IMG/VR virus record: IMGVR_UViG_3300023170_000007
Coordinates: 1-64,000 of that record
Direction: 5' to 3' (one strand)
Origin: a virus
DNA length: 64,000 bases
This document shows, piece after piece, positions 39,301-46,848 of the stretch. Within the stretch, counting starts at the first letter, position 1. Every line of letters starts with the position of its first letter. Below the pieces are notes generated by a model. It was not told where the DNA came from. It did no database searches and saw nothing but the letters and a program-made list of their open reading frames with translations. Position numbers and translations under genes: made by a program.

Positions 39301-39417
39301 CTTTCAAAGGGAAAGTTCGAGACGAAAATCAAGATGACACAGGTCGACGCGTTTGGTAGCTATACCAGCATGATAACGAATATCACTAAGACACTAACAG
39401 CATTAAAAGATTCGTAG
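36346..39417 (+). CDS. Putative baseplate hub protein
   Basis: A 1023-residue protein starting immediately after the LysM-like gene. Residues about 380-450 (LLITYGWSHPDND, then YMIVNSSFSFDDVGQVKIKLKL) and the C-terminal part (PVISYGQNFFVDFGTGTTIDNVFVVSGIDHSLSKGKFETKIKM) resemble beta-barrel hub domains of gp27/gpD-type proteins, with Lys/Ala-rich helical insertions. It probably forms the tail tip through which the tape measure exits. The exact family is uncertain, and no lysozyme domain is visible. Confidence 0.62.
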   Translation: MAIYDSKLGDIIAALGRYYSIVSKEKFTSILAFGDENTIDKFGNVDFDSTPEIEKLARTFNDATEGGVIMSKNVEALKDIVTGDSDSLKLAMKTYQYVGEPDTFSSIFSSDDYKKICSPISVRDMCRITPGSDGSEDGTINGAFASPTKFTPNLCALQIKNPKLVPATRDSGAAALFMNAIPTLEFSRCQPYLDITLVSPMKGLSEDGRIQTLSLMQHVAGQSQPATDVDKALATALNEEAVQGKLESEEARAAAGLDGDGKKTSGGSDTIASAEDLDVATVGMEIFTAPQTLVPTLNGQLEGYTDFEAFSNVKGDDGKPVSAGGRRGAPIIDPFRPLMSIEDFGISVTPSKGMMSHKTADLSLVLHDRSRLTEISEFVKPDLYGRTELLITYGWSHPDNDLASGNYYGAFLDALKVTEKYMIVNSSFSFDDVGQVKIKLKLSMKGASNVDTNNISQGEDVEDAMQALKDMVDVIKKLKATALKDAAATGGTKEAKDVFGKSFFSAASDTSRALTMDEETQKALKKYISANRGAEGTSGQLADTLEDMFGKDGKGGAAAQLKKTIADAVGEKISHLKKMRQSKKDPFAKEVTGHNGSKSFVNIPQWSNNHISYGALLMYMVGKPLAATKRFDEIQFLFYPMNDKSSYLKDLTTAEIPINLKQFDLVFKENTKNTVNLPLGRFMGMMGKEFIHNQTAEAFGLASLYDTDKEGKKTVKEKFKEDPTKLNDEKKKRLEDAYGDTSELEFKMPRVRFHIEAVPAKDTGHPEGRRATILRIHIYDSVCTPYTALNRLSQATRSNSMGLLTTAATNTTRAMNTEAEFGLDADISVDHKTAFLEQLQEALDYGLLEAVPSMSEDDMKSYDPATQPDTYFRVKGGFPALKGFIQSTMPSIIYGSTNSAVLSADLSSMNDPKLASINMMRGGMGGGTTAQGVRDAGLPLQTAPVTLSMNTFGCPVISYGQNFFVDFGTGTTIDNVFVVSGIDHSLSKGKFETKIKMTQVDAFGSYTSMITNITKTLTALKDS

Positions 39418-39454
39418 CATGTGAAAATTGTAGCTGCGCTGTGTAATATTCCAT

Positions 39455-40648
39455 ATGCGTTTACTAATCTATAAGCAGGTCACGGGCTTTCCGTATGATG
39501 TAATACTGCAGGATGGTATGCTGAAACCAGCACAGGAGTTGGAGGAGCATGACTTCTGCGTCGGTGACTTAACAGCACCTGCTGCTATCGAAGACCTTTT
39601 AAGACTCTATGGCTACGAGGTACCAGACTTGATCCCTCGTGAGTATAAGAACAGCTTCAAAGAGTGTGGTTATACAGGTGATGTTCCATGGTCATATGTA
39701 ATTCCCACCCCGCGGTTTAAGCAAATACTGATGCCATTCCTAAAAGACATACAAGAAATGACAGCAGAGGTAAGCAAGTCAGAGTATTCTTCATTCTTTC
39801 AAGACACGAATGCACTCTTTTCGATGCTCGAGCCCTGTACCCTAAATGAGAAGTCTGCTCGTTCGATTCTTGAAAACGAAGATAACCATGTCCTTAATTC
39901 TTTTGTAAGTTCATCTGTAGGCGGCTCTTTACCCGTACCACAGTATTCTAGGTCTTCGACAAAGACTGGACGTCTAGTGGTGAAATCAGGCCCTCAAATA
40001 TTAACGATGAAGAAAGACCACAGGGCTGTTCTAAGAGCATCATCACGAAACAAAAAGTTATACGAAATAGACTTTGTTTCTCTTGAGCCGCGAGTTGCTT
40101 TGAACATCGCTGGTGCGGACCTACGGGGTGATGTATACACTTCATTCTCTGAGAACTTGGGGCTTGGAATCAGCAGAGATGCAGCGAAGTTAGCAGTATT
40201 ATGTACTTTATACGGCGCCGGGAAGTATAGGCTGGAAAGTATGCTCAGAGATGAAGGTTCTGATATACCAGTAGAGAAGCTAATGAAAGAGGTTGCAAAT
40301 TACTTTAAGGTAGACAGCCTGAGTAAAAGCCTATCAGATCAAGCAAAGACTGGATCCATCACTAACCTTTTTGGTCGACCTATCGAGGTTGATGACCAGC
40401 GCCCCTCTATCTTGGTTAATAACTTCCTGCAATCTACTGCCGTTGATGTATCTCTTGCCGGCTTTCTGGATTTTTGCAGACAGTTCGCGGGTGTCGTAAA
40501 ACCCTTATTTATTATCCATGACGCTCTGCTATTTGAGGCAGATCCTAAGAAACTTACGGCGGTATCTGAATATGTATCTAATGGATACGATATGCAGGGT
40601 GTAGGCAAGTTCCCACTGAAGATTACGGAGTTAAACTCTAATGAATGA
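39455..40648 (+). CDS. Family A DNA polymerase, polymerase domain only
   Basis: A 397-residue protein with the conserved blocks of PolA: TGRLVV near 171, motif A YEIDFVSLEPR with D206, motif B R241/K245/Y253 and motif C IIHDAL with D356. Three points stand out. It is far shorter than E. coli Pol I (928) and has no exonuclease domain; the 3'-5' exonuclease is separate at 41232. The motif C glutamate (HDE) is alanine. The position equivalent to E. coli Phe762 is Leu249, a substitution common in virioplankton PolA. No good ribosome binding site precedes the ATG; an in-frame stop lies just upstream, so this start is the only reasonable one. Confidence 0.88.
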   Translation: MRLLIYKQVTGFPYDVILQDGMLKPAQELEEHDFCVGDLTAPAAIEDLLRLYGYEVPDLIPREYKNSFKECGYTGDVPWSYVIPTPRFKQILMPFLKDIQEMTAEVSKSEYSSFFQDTNALFSMLEPCTLNEKSARSILENEDNHVLNSFVSSSVGGSLPVPQYSRSSTKTGRLVVKSGPQILTMKKDHRAVLRASSRNKKLYEIDFVSLEPRVALNIAGADLRGDVYTSFSENLGLGISRDAAKLAVLCTLYGAGKYRLESMLRDEGSDIPVEKLMKEVANYFKVDSLSKSLSDQAKTGSITNLFGRPIEVDDQRPSILVNNFLQSTAVDVSLAGFLDFCRQFAGVVKPLFIIHDALLFEADPKKLTAVSEYVSNGYDMQGVGKFPLKITELNSNE

Positions 40649-41177
40649 AGAAATGCTCAGAAGTTACATCAAGAAGATGATTCTAGAAGAAAATGAAGAG
40701 GCTGCCAAGCCAGAAGAGAAAGAGAAGGAATCGAAACGCTCTGGAGAAACCAAACCCGGAGAAATAGGATCCTCCGTCGGTCGGGGTCGCTGGAACAAAG
40801 ACGTTCAAGAAGCCGGGGCCCTCGCGAAAGAAAACCCGAAGCAGCTTATGAAGAATCTTAAGATAGAGAAGTCAGGTTCAGAACTTCAGGGGATTGCCGA
40901 TATTTTGAAGCAAGCTCTTTCTGGTGCTGACGTTATGAAGCGAGCATATGCTCCGGGACTGTCTCAAAAGAGGCAGGGAGACATGACTGGAATCATTATT
41001 AAAATGGGTGATCTCGATAGTCGTAATGGAGCGAAGTACATTCATCATACCCTCATCGGTGCTAAGAACGCCGGTAAGTTGAGTCTTAGTATTCCGGTCC
41101 AAGTCGACAGGCTAGGCGATGGCTCTGTTGTCGTATACAAATCTTCAAAGAAAAATTCTTGGCCTGAAAATGCGTAG
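40641..41177 (+). CDS. Hypothetical protein with putative capsid-targeting N-terminus
   Basis: A 178-residue protein overlapping the polymerase gene. Residues 1-20 (MLRSYIKKMILEE) form an amphipathic helix with an I-L-E/E site, followed by a highly charged linker (25-45) and a compact C-terminal domain with a basic end. The N-terminus resembles those of other proteins in this window and may be a targeting sequence cut by the gp21-type protease. The rest is not recognised. Confidence 0.5.
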   Translation: MNEEMLRSYIKKMILEENEEAAKPEEKEKESKRSGETKPGEIGSSVGRGRWNKDVQEAGALAKENPKQLMKNLKIEKSGSELQGIADILKQALSGADVMKRAYAPGLSQKRQGDMTGIIIKMGDLDSRNGAKYIHHTLIGAKNAGKLSLSIPVQVDRLGDGSVVVYKSSKKNSWPENA

Positions 41178-41181
41178 TAGC

Positions 41182-41209
41182 ATGTAAACCCCCATGTTTT
41201 CTTTTACAT
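41182..41209 (+). repeat. Inverted repeat in exonuclease leader
   Basis: Perfect 7-base arms ATGTAAA and TTTACAT with a 14-base loop, ending 22 bases before the exonuclease ATG. No T-run. Confidence 0.3.
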
Positions 41210-41231
41210 TATCTTGAATGAGAGGTGTAAT

Positions 41232-42071
41232 ATGAAGCATTTGGAAAAAGACGGAGTAGTAACACTAGAGAAGCTACTTGCACTAGCAGCTCCAGACAGA
41301 GATCCAGCGCCAGGTGATGTACCGGCTGTGATCATTGATGTCGAGACAACTGGTCTAAATAAGGATAATGACGAGATTATCCAGATTGCAATGCGACCCT
41401 TCTTTGTATCGCCGGCAACCGGCGAAGTTTCAGGCGTCAAGAAGAGCATTGAGTATCTTCAAGAACCGGCTAATCCTCTAAGCCAGATTATTACTGACAT
41501 AACTGGATTTGTTGATGAGGATCTAAAGGGTCATTCCATCCCATGGGATAAAGTTGCAAAGATCTTATCGAAATGTCAGTTTGCGATTGCTCATAACGCT
41601 TCATTCGATAGACAGTGGATTGAGAAGGCGCTCCAAAAGAATGGACAGATTGTACCTTCAGACGTCGTCTGGTGCTGCTCAATGACCCAAGTTGATTGGA
41701 CAGTCATCTGTCGCGCTTCGAAGGCTCTAGAGGTGCTCTGCGCTTGGCATGGTTTCTTTTATGATTCGCACAATGCCGTTGCTGACGTTGATGCGACTCT
41801 TCATCTTTTAAGGCATGAAAAGTACATGACTGAGATGCTAAGCAATGCTATGCAACCTGATTATCACGTCTTCGCTGCTGGCTCCTTGAGAGAAGAGAAT
41901 CATCTTCTTAAGCAGCGCCGTTATCGTTGGAATCCAGAACTTGGGTGTTGGTGGAAAGAAGTAAGTAACCTCGCGAAAGCAGAGGAAGAGTCACTTTGGC
42001 TTTCTCAAAACCTTCAAAAATGTGAGCCGCAATATTTCGAAGTTGAGCCACAACACCGCTTTACTACATAA
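41232..42071 (+). CDS. DEDDh 3'-5' exonuclease (DnaQ-like proofreading)
   Basis: A 279-residue exonuclease of the DnaQ superfamily with all motifs: Exo I VIIDVETTGL, Exo II AHNASFDRQW, Exo III HNAVADVDATLHLL (His and Asp). It most likely proofreads for one of the two polymerases, or degrades DNA ends. The C-terminal part, with RRYRWNPELGCWWKEV, is an extra Trp-rich domain often found in phage versions. I chose the ATG at 41232 with GAGAGG upstream; a TTG six codons earlier is unlikely. Confidence 0.9.
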   Translation: MKHLEKDGVVTLEKLLALAAPDRDPAPGDVPAVIIDVETTGLNKDNDEIIQIAMRPFFVSPATGEVSGVKKSIEYLQEPANPLSQIITDITGFVDEDLKGHSIPWDKVAKILSKCQFAIAHNASFDRQWIEKALQKNGQIVPSDVVWCCSMTQVDWTVICRASKALEVLCAWHGFFYDSHNAVADVDATLHLLRHEKYMTEMLSNAMQPDYHVFAAGSLREENHLLKQRRYRWNPELGCWWKEVSNLAKAEEESLWLSQNLQKCEPQYFEVEPQHRFTT

Positions 42072-42079
42072 TTAAAGAT

Positions 42080-42268
42080 ATGAAATATCTTAGAATGCTT
42101 ATACGGGAAATGTTGGCCGAAGAAGAAGTTTTAGGTGAGCCAGACGAGAGCGCCGAGGATGAGCGAGAGGCTGACGAGCAAGCAGTTACCACTGCAGTTG
42201 CGGGTGCGACAACTCCTATCGGAACGGGCTCAACATACCCAAATAAGAAAAAGAAAAAAAAGACTTGA
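42080..42268 (+). CDS. Small acidic protein with lysine tail, putative targeting N-terminus
   Basis: A 62-residue protein: an amphipathic N-terminus (LRMLIREMLAEEE) with an L-A-E/E site, an acidic middle, and a C-terminal run of lysines (KKKKKKT). The plan resembles T4 internal proteins: capsid-targeting helix plus a basic DNA-binding portion. Function unknown. It starts 8 bases after the exonuclease stop. Confidence 0.5.
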   Translation: MKYLRMLIREMLAEEEVLGEPDESAEDEREADEQAVTTAVAGATTPIGTGSTYPNKKKKKKT

Positions 42269-42292
42269 AAAATTAAGAATTTAGACTTATAC
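42264..42292 (+). promoter_or_regulatory. Sigma70-like promoter for SSB gene
   Basis: TTGAAA (42264-42269), exactly 17 bases, TATACT (42287-42292). Transcription would start near 42299, giving a leader of about 60 bases. This is a host-type promoter, distinct from the late motif, which suits an early-needed replication protein. Confidence 0.75.
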
Positions 42293-42297
42293 TACTA

Positions 42298-42336
42298 ATG
42301 TCCTCACGGACAAATTAACTGCAAATTGCCTATTGC
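42298..42336 (+). other. Structured leader of SSB mRNA
   Basis: Two hairpins: TGTCC-TCAC-GGACA (42298-42311), at the predicted 5' end, and TGCAA-ATTGCCTA-TTGCA (42319-42336), followed by an A/T-rich stretch up to the GGAGG site. T4 gp32 represses its own mRNA by binding a structured leader and adjoining unstructured region; this leader could work alike. Confidence 0.4.
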
Positions 42337-42359
42337 ACATTAAACATTTGGAGGTTATC

Positions 42360-43172
42360 ATGGCAATTGATTTTGATGCACTTCGTAAGAAGCTCGGCCA
42401 GCTATCTGGCACAAACTCTCGCCGCAACGTTATGTGGCGACCACAAGAGGGAGAAGAGTCCGTAGTACGTCTCCTCGCGTTCTCAGGTAATGATGACGGT
42501 CTACCGTTTGCTGAGCGTTGGTTTTACTACAACATTGGAAACAACCCTGGTCTTTTGGCGCCATATCAGTTCGGTAATCCTGATCCCATCCAGGAGCTTA
42601 TCACAAAGCTCCGTGATGAGGGCACCAAGGAGTCTTATGAGCTTGCGAAGAAGCTCTACCCTAAGGCTCGCTACTACGCTCCAGTTGTAGTTCGAGGTGA
42701 AGAAGACAAGGGCGTACGTATCTGGTCTTTCGGAAAGACCGTATACCAGTCTCTTCTTAACATCATGCTTGATGAAGATTATGGCGACATCACTGATGTG
42801 ATGGAAGGTCGTGACATTAAGGTTGTTTGTACTAAAGCGCCCGGTCGCCAGTGGGCAACGACCGAAGTCCGTCCCCGAGGGAAGCAGAGCAAGCTTGCTG
42901 ACAGCAAGAAGCAGATCACTGAGTGGACTGACGGAATTCCTTCCCTGGAAGAGATGTATGAAGAGAAGTCTTATGACACTCTGACAAAGATCGTAAATGA
43001 TTGGTTGAACGGTGACGAAGATAACTCTTCTACCGACGACAACTTTGGCACGTCTCGTGGCTCTACAAGCAACTCAACTACCAGCTCTACAACAAACAAC
43101 AGCGAAGCTGCGGTTAGTGATAAGTTCAAGAGTCTTGATGATGCTTTTGCCGATCTCGAAGATGACTTTTAG
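42360..43172 (+). CDS. Single-stranded DNA-binding protein (T4 gp32-like)
   Basis: A 270-residue gp32-type protein. The N-terminus FDALRKKLGQLSG resembles the cooperative-binding basic segment of gp32, followed by NVMWRPQEGEESVVRLL at the start of the OB domain. The C-terminus is a Ser/Thr/Asn linker ending in an acidic tail (LDDAFADLEDDF) that recruits replication partners. The zinc-binding cysteines of T4 gp32 are absent. Start ATG has a strong TTGGAGG site. Codon choice is biased to CGT and GGT as in the capsid gene, consistent with high expression. Confidence 0.9.
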   Translation: MAIDFDALRKKLGQLSGTNSRRNVMWRPQEGEESVVRLLAFSGNDDGLPFAERWFYYNIGNNPGLLAPYQFGNPDPIQELITKLRDEGTKESYELAKKLYPKARYYAPVVVRGEEDKGVRIWSFGKTVYQSLLNIMLDEDYGDITDVMEGRDIKVVCTKAPGRQWATTEVRPRGKQSKLADSKKQITEWTDGIPSLEEMYEEKSYDTLTKIVNDWLNGDEDNSSTDDNFGTSRGSTSNSTTSSTTNNSEAAVSDKFKSLDDAFADLEDDF

Positions 43173-43194
43173 ACAAAAGCTGTCCTCGTGACTT

Positions 43195-43228
43195 CAAGGG
43201 AGGGAAGAAATTCCCTCCCTTGTTTTTT
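43195..43228 (+). terminator. Intrinsic terminator after SSB gene
   Basis: Perfect 12-bp stem caagggagggaa / ttccctcccttg with a GAAA loop followed by TTTTTT. With the sigma70-like promoter it makes SSB a single-gene transcription unit. Confidence 0.95.
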
Positions 43229-43251
43229 ATGAACATCTAGTTACATAATCT

Positions 43252-43260
43252 TATAGTTGT
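43252..43260 (+). promoter_or_regulatory. Candidate promoter core (TATAGTTGT) before uvsX
   Basis: Weaker copy of the recurrent motif between the SSB terminator and the uvsX-like gene, ending 23 bases before the ATG; some promoter is needed here because a terminator precedes it. A direct repeat TATGAACAT lies on both sides (43228 and 43263). Confidence 0.35.
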
Positions 43261-43283
43261 TCTATGAACATAGGAGTGTTTTA

Positions 43284-44477
43284 ATGTCAAAAAAGAAGCA
43301 AGACAACAGCGATGAGTTTACCTCTGACCTGATTAAGTCACTGAATAAAGAACATGGTTCTCGAATTGCCTACAATCTGTCAACTGATGAGTCACCAACC
43401 CACGTGAATCGGTGGATTAGTACAGGATCTAAGCAGTTGGATTATATCATCGCGAATCGTCCGAATGGTGGTTTGCCAGAGGGGCGTATTGTAGAGATCT
43501 TCGGGCCGCCATCTATCGGAAAATCTCATATTGCGATTCAAATTGCTCGGTCTACACAGGCAATGGGCGGAATTGTCGTCTATATTGACACTGAAAACGC
43601 AACTAGTGTAGAGAACCTTTCGATGCTTGGTGTCGATATCAGCAAGCGATTTGTATATGTTGACACGCACTGCACAGAGGAGGTTATGTCTATCGCTGAG
43701 TCGACTATTCTCAAGGCGAAGGCGATGGATAAGGATGTACCTGTCACGATCATCTGGGATTCCGTCGCTGCTACATCTCCTAAAGCTGAGCTTGTCGGCG
43801 ACTATGACAAAGAGACAATCGGCTTACAGGCTCGAGCTATCTCGAAAGGAATGAGAAAGATTACAGGCGTAATCGCAAATCAGAACGTGTTGATGATCTG
43901 TTTGAACCAGATTAGGACAAAGATTGGAGTTATGTATGGAGATCCTACTACTACACCCGGTGGTAAGGCAATCCCTTTTCACTCATCTGTACGAATTAAA
44001 CTGGGGGCAGGGCAGCAGATCACGAACAAGAATAAGGAAGTAATTGGAATTCACGTTCGTGCAAAGACTATCAAGAACAAGGTCGCCCCACCTTTTAGAG
44101 AATGTAATTTTGAGATTCATTTCGGAAAAGGAATATTCGAGCATGAGCAGGTGTTCGATGAGCTGAGGAAGTTCGGCGCTGCCACAATAGATGACAAGAC
44201 AATCAGCATTAGCGGAACCGGAAGCTGGAAGTCCCTTGTTGTTGCCAGCGCTTCTACAGGAGAAGTGATTGTTGAAAAGAAGTTCTATAAAGCTGATTTT
44301 GGTGATGTCTGGAATGATCCTGAATATCATGGGTATGTAGAAGCGCTGTTAGAAGCTTGCATGACAAGAAAGCTAGAAAACCCTGCTGACGCTCATCTTG
44401 ACACGGAGTCATACGAAGAAGTGAGAGCCGCTGCTCTCGATCTAGACTTGGATGGTATTGAGGACTTAGATGTCTAA
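43284..44477 (+). CDS. RecA/UvsX-like recombinase
   Basis: A 397-residue strand-exchange ATPase. Walker A GPPSIGKSH is near residue 74; VYIDTEN holds the Glu after strand 2 and VTIIWDSVAA is Walker B. A RecA-type loop region follows (NQIRTKIGVMYGDPTTTPGGKA). It pairs with the SSB upstream and the SbcDC fusion and RuvC at the window start for recombination-dependent replication. Start ATG at 43284 has AGGAG; an upstream ATG would overlap the leader. It ends in an acidic tail and overlaps the next gene by 8 bases. Confidence 0.93.
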   Translation: MSKKKQDNSDEFTSDLIKSLNKEHGSRIAYNLSTDESPTHVNRWISTGSKQLDYIIANRPNGGLPEGRIVEIFGPPSIGKSHIAIQIARSTQAMGGIVVYIDTENATSVENLSMLGVDISKRFVYVDTHCTEEVMSIAESTILKAKAMDKDVPVTIIWDSVAATSPKAELVGDYDKETIGLQARAISKGMRKITGVIANQNVLMICLNQIRTKIGVMYGDPTTTPGGKAIPFHSSVRIKLGAGQQITNKNKEVIGIHVRAKTIKNKVAPPFRECNFEIHFGKGIFEHEQVFDELRKFGAATIDDKTISISGTGSWKSLVVASASTGEVIVEKKFYKADFGDVWNDPEYHGYVEALLEACMTRKLENPADAHLDTESYEEVRAAALDLDLDGIEDLDV

Positions 44478-45417
44478 TGATCGTCCTGTTCTAGTGTTAG
44501 ATGGACTGAATGTCTTCTACAGGCACTGGGCAGCGAATCCCACTATGGATACCAACGGTGAACATGTCGGTGGGATAGTGGGGTTTCTGAAGGGCATACA
44601 ACTGTTGTGCGAAAGGTATCAACCAAGTGATATAGTGGTCACTTGGGAGGGTGGGGGCTCTGTACGCCGGCGAGGGGTAAGCTCTACATACAAGTCTGGC
44701 CGTCGCCCTGCAAAGTTAAACCGCTTTTACGAAGATATACCCGACACTGTCGAGAATAGAAATTCACAAGTAGCAAGACTTGTTTCATTATTACGAAAAG
44801 CTGGAATCAAGCAAGTGTATGTATCTGACTGCGAAGGTGATGATATCGTTGCTTACATCGTAAACGCCGTCTTTAAAGATAAAGAGTGTATTGTCGTATC
44901 AACTGATAAAGATTTTTTTCAATTGATAAACGACAGGGTAAGAGTGTGGTCGCCCGGAAGCAAAAAAGAGTGGAGTATAGAGAGCGTTATCGATAACTTT
45001 GGCGTTCACCCAGAAAATTTTTGTCTCGCAAGATGCTTCATTGGTGACGCCTCTGACGGTCTAAAAGGTGCCCCTGGAGTTGGGTTTAAAAACCTCTCGA
45101 AGAGATTTCCGCAGTTTGGAAATTCTGACAGTCTTACTGTGGATGACATAGTTACTGAATGTGAAAAGCTTCGAGTACAAAAGAGTCTTAAGCTCTATGA
45201 TAATATCATTGAACACGAAGAGAACATACGAAAGAACTGGAAGCTTATGTATCTCGGCTTAGGTAAGTTGTCTGCAAGCCAGGCACAGAAAATAGAGTCA
45301 GCTCTCCAGAACGATACCACCCGTGATAAACTTGGGTTCATCAGAGAACTGATGAAGATACAGATCACTAACGTTGATTATGACAAGCTTTTTATGACCT
45401 TGAAGGTATTAAAGTAG
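44470..45417 (+). CDS. 5'-3' exonuclease / flap endonuclease (T4 RNase H-like)
   Basis: A 315-residue FEN-type nuclease. N-terminal VLVLDGLNVFYR supplies the first metal Asp; SDCEGDDIVAYI and VVSTDKDFFQLI give the acidic clusters; the helix-hairpin-helix follows (GDASDGLKGAPGVGFKN). It would remove RNA primers and flaps on the lagging strand. It corresponds to the nuclease domain missing from the short family A polymerase. Confidence 0.92.
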   Translation: MSNDRPVLVLDGLNVFYRHWAANPTMDTNGEHVGGIVGFLKGIQLLCERYQPSDIVVTWEGGGSVRRRGVSSTYKSGRRPAKLNRFYEDIPDTVENRNSQVARLVSLLRKAGIKQVYVSDCEGDDIVAYIVNAVFKDKECIVVSTDKDFFQLINDRVRVWSPGSKKEWSIESVIDNFGVHPENFCLARCFIGDASDGLKGAPGVGFKNLSKRFPQFGNSDSLTVDDIVTECEKLRVQKSLKLYDNIIEHEENIRKNWKLMYLGLGKLSASQAQKIESALQNDTTRDKLGFIRELMKIQITNVDYDKLFMTLKVLK

Positions 45418-45434
45418 ACTAACAGAGGATTTTT

Positions 45435-46844
45435 ATGCAGCCCGCAACAAGCAAGACAGCAATTTTAGATGATCTGCCCGCCGGCCAGTTCGCACACTAT
45501 AACAAGCCTTTTCAAGAGAAGATCTTTCAAGGCTTGTTGACGGACTTAAACTGGGCCGCTCAGATGGTTGAAGTTATGAGGCCTGATTTTTTCGAGCTGC
45601 GTTATCTAGAATATCTTTGTGATAAGTACTTCAACTACTTTAGAGAATATCGGTGCTTTCCAACTCAATCACTTTTGATTTCGATCATCAAAGATGCGCT
45701 TAGCGAAGACGGCGATATCATCCTAAGGGATCAGATTGTATCTTACTTGATTCGGATGCGCGAGAATCCTAACCCTGGTGATATTGCCTATGTTAAGGAA
45801 AAGTCGTTGGACTTCTGCAAGAGGCAGGCATTCAAGGAAGCCCTTGAGCAGTCGGTAGAATTGATTAGTACTGACAACTTCGAGTCTGTAATCTCGTTGA
45901 TGAAAAACGCTGTATCAATCGGCATGCCGAATACGGTTGGGCACGACTTCTTTGAAGATATTGAAGCTCGCTTTCAGAAGATTGACCGATGTGTATGTCC
46001 CACGGGTATTCCAGAACTAGATGCTAAGGACGTTCTAGCAGGTGGGTTGGGTCGAGGTGAGATTGGGGTCGTTACCGCGAACACAGGTGTTGGTAAGTCT
46101 CACTTTCTTGTGCAGATGGGTGCTAATGCAATGAGAAACGGAAAGAATGTTCTGCATTACACATTCGAGCTGACTGAACAGGCTGTGGGTATTCGATACG
46201 ATTCGAACCTCTGTAATATACCGTCTTCAGATGTTCACGATCACAAAAAGCAAGTCAAAGAGTTTTACGAAAAGAATGAAGACTTAGGACGCTTGATGAT
46301 TAAGGAGTATCCAACTGGTACCGCGTCAGTAACGACCATTAGAAACCACATTGAGAAACTTGCTTTACGAAACTTCAAACCTTCTCTGATACTTATCGAT
46401 TATGCAGACATTATGAGATCAACACGCCAGTATGACTCTTTACGTCATGAGCTTAAGCTTATTTATGAAGAGCTCAGAAATCTTGCAATGGAACTAAGGG
46501 TACCAGTGTGGACAGCGAGCCAAGCGAATAGAGACTCGGCAAATTCTGACATCGTTGGTCTTGAGAATATGTCGGAAGCATATGGGAAGGCAATGGTTGC
46601 TGACTTAGTTGTTTCGCTTTCAAGAAAGGCAACTGAGAAAGCTACTGGGACCGGTCGTATCTTTATCGCTAAAAACCGCGCTGGTAAGGACGGGATTCTT
46701 TTTCCTATACACATTGACACCGCGCGCTCTAGTATTAAAGTAATCGATAGTGAGTCGGCGACTCTCGCTGAAGCCCGCCAGGACGAACAACGCGAGACAA
46801 AAGACCTGATTAGAAAGAAGTGGAAAGAGATTAATAGAGTTTAA
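45435..46844 (+). CDS. Replicative DnaB-type helicase (T4 gp41-like)
   Basis: A 469-residue hexameric helicase. The helical N-terminal domain (about 1-180) is followed by the RecA-like motor: Walker A TANTGVGKSH near 214, Walker B LILIDYADIM, and the sensor region PVWTASQANRDS. The length matches gp41 (475). It would unwind DNA for both polymerase systems and interact with the primase at 342. No loader (gp59) is recognised in this window. Confidence 0.93.
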   Translation: MQPATSKTAILDDLPAGQFAHYNKPFQEKIFQGLLTDLNWAAQMVEVMRPDFFELRYLEYLCDKYFNYFREYRCFPTQSLLISIIKDALSEDGDIILRDQIVSYLIRMRENPNPGDIAYVKEKSLDFCKRQAFKEALEQSVELISTDNFESVISLMKNAVSIGMPNTVGHDFFEDIEARFQKIDRCVCPTGIPELDAKDVLAGGLGRGEIGVVTANTGVGKSHFLVQMGANAMRNGKNVLHYTFELTEQAVGIRYDSNLCNIPSSDVHDHKKQVKEFYEKNEDLGRLMIKEYPTGTASVTTIRNHIEKLALRNFKPSLILIDYADIMRSTRQYDSLRHELKLIYEELRNLAMELRVPVWTASQANRDSANSDIVGLENMSEAYGKAMVADLVVSLSRKATEKATGTGRIFIAKNRAGKDGILFPIHIDTARSSIKVIDSESATLAEARQDEQRETKDLIRKKWKEINRV

Positions 46845-46848
46845 TAAG

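Noticed and set aside
42241-42268. A-rich tract as a possible -1 frameshift site at the end of the 62-residue gene
   Set aside because: The tract encodes the lysine tail; the shifted frame soon stops and gives no protein-like extension, unlike the case at 27424.
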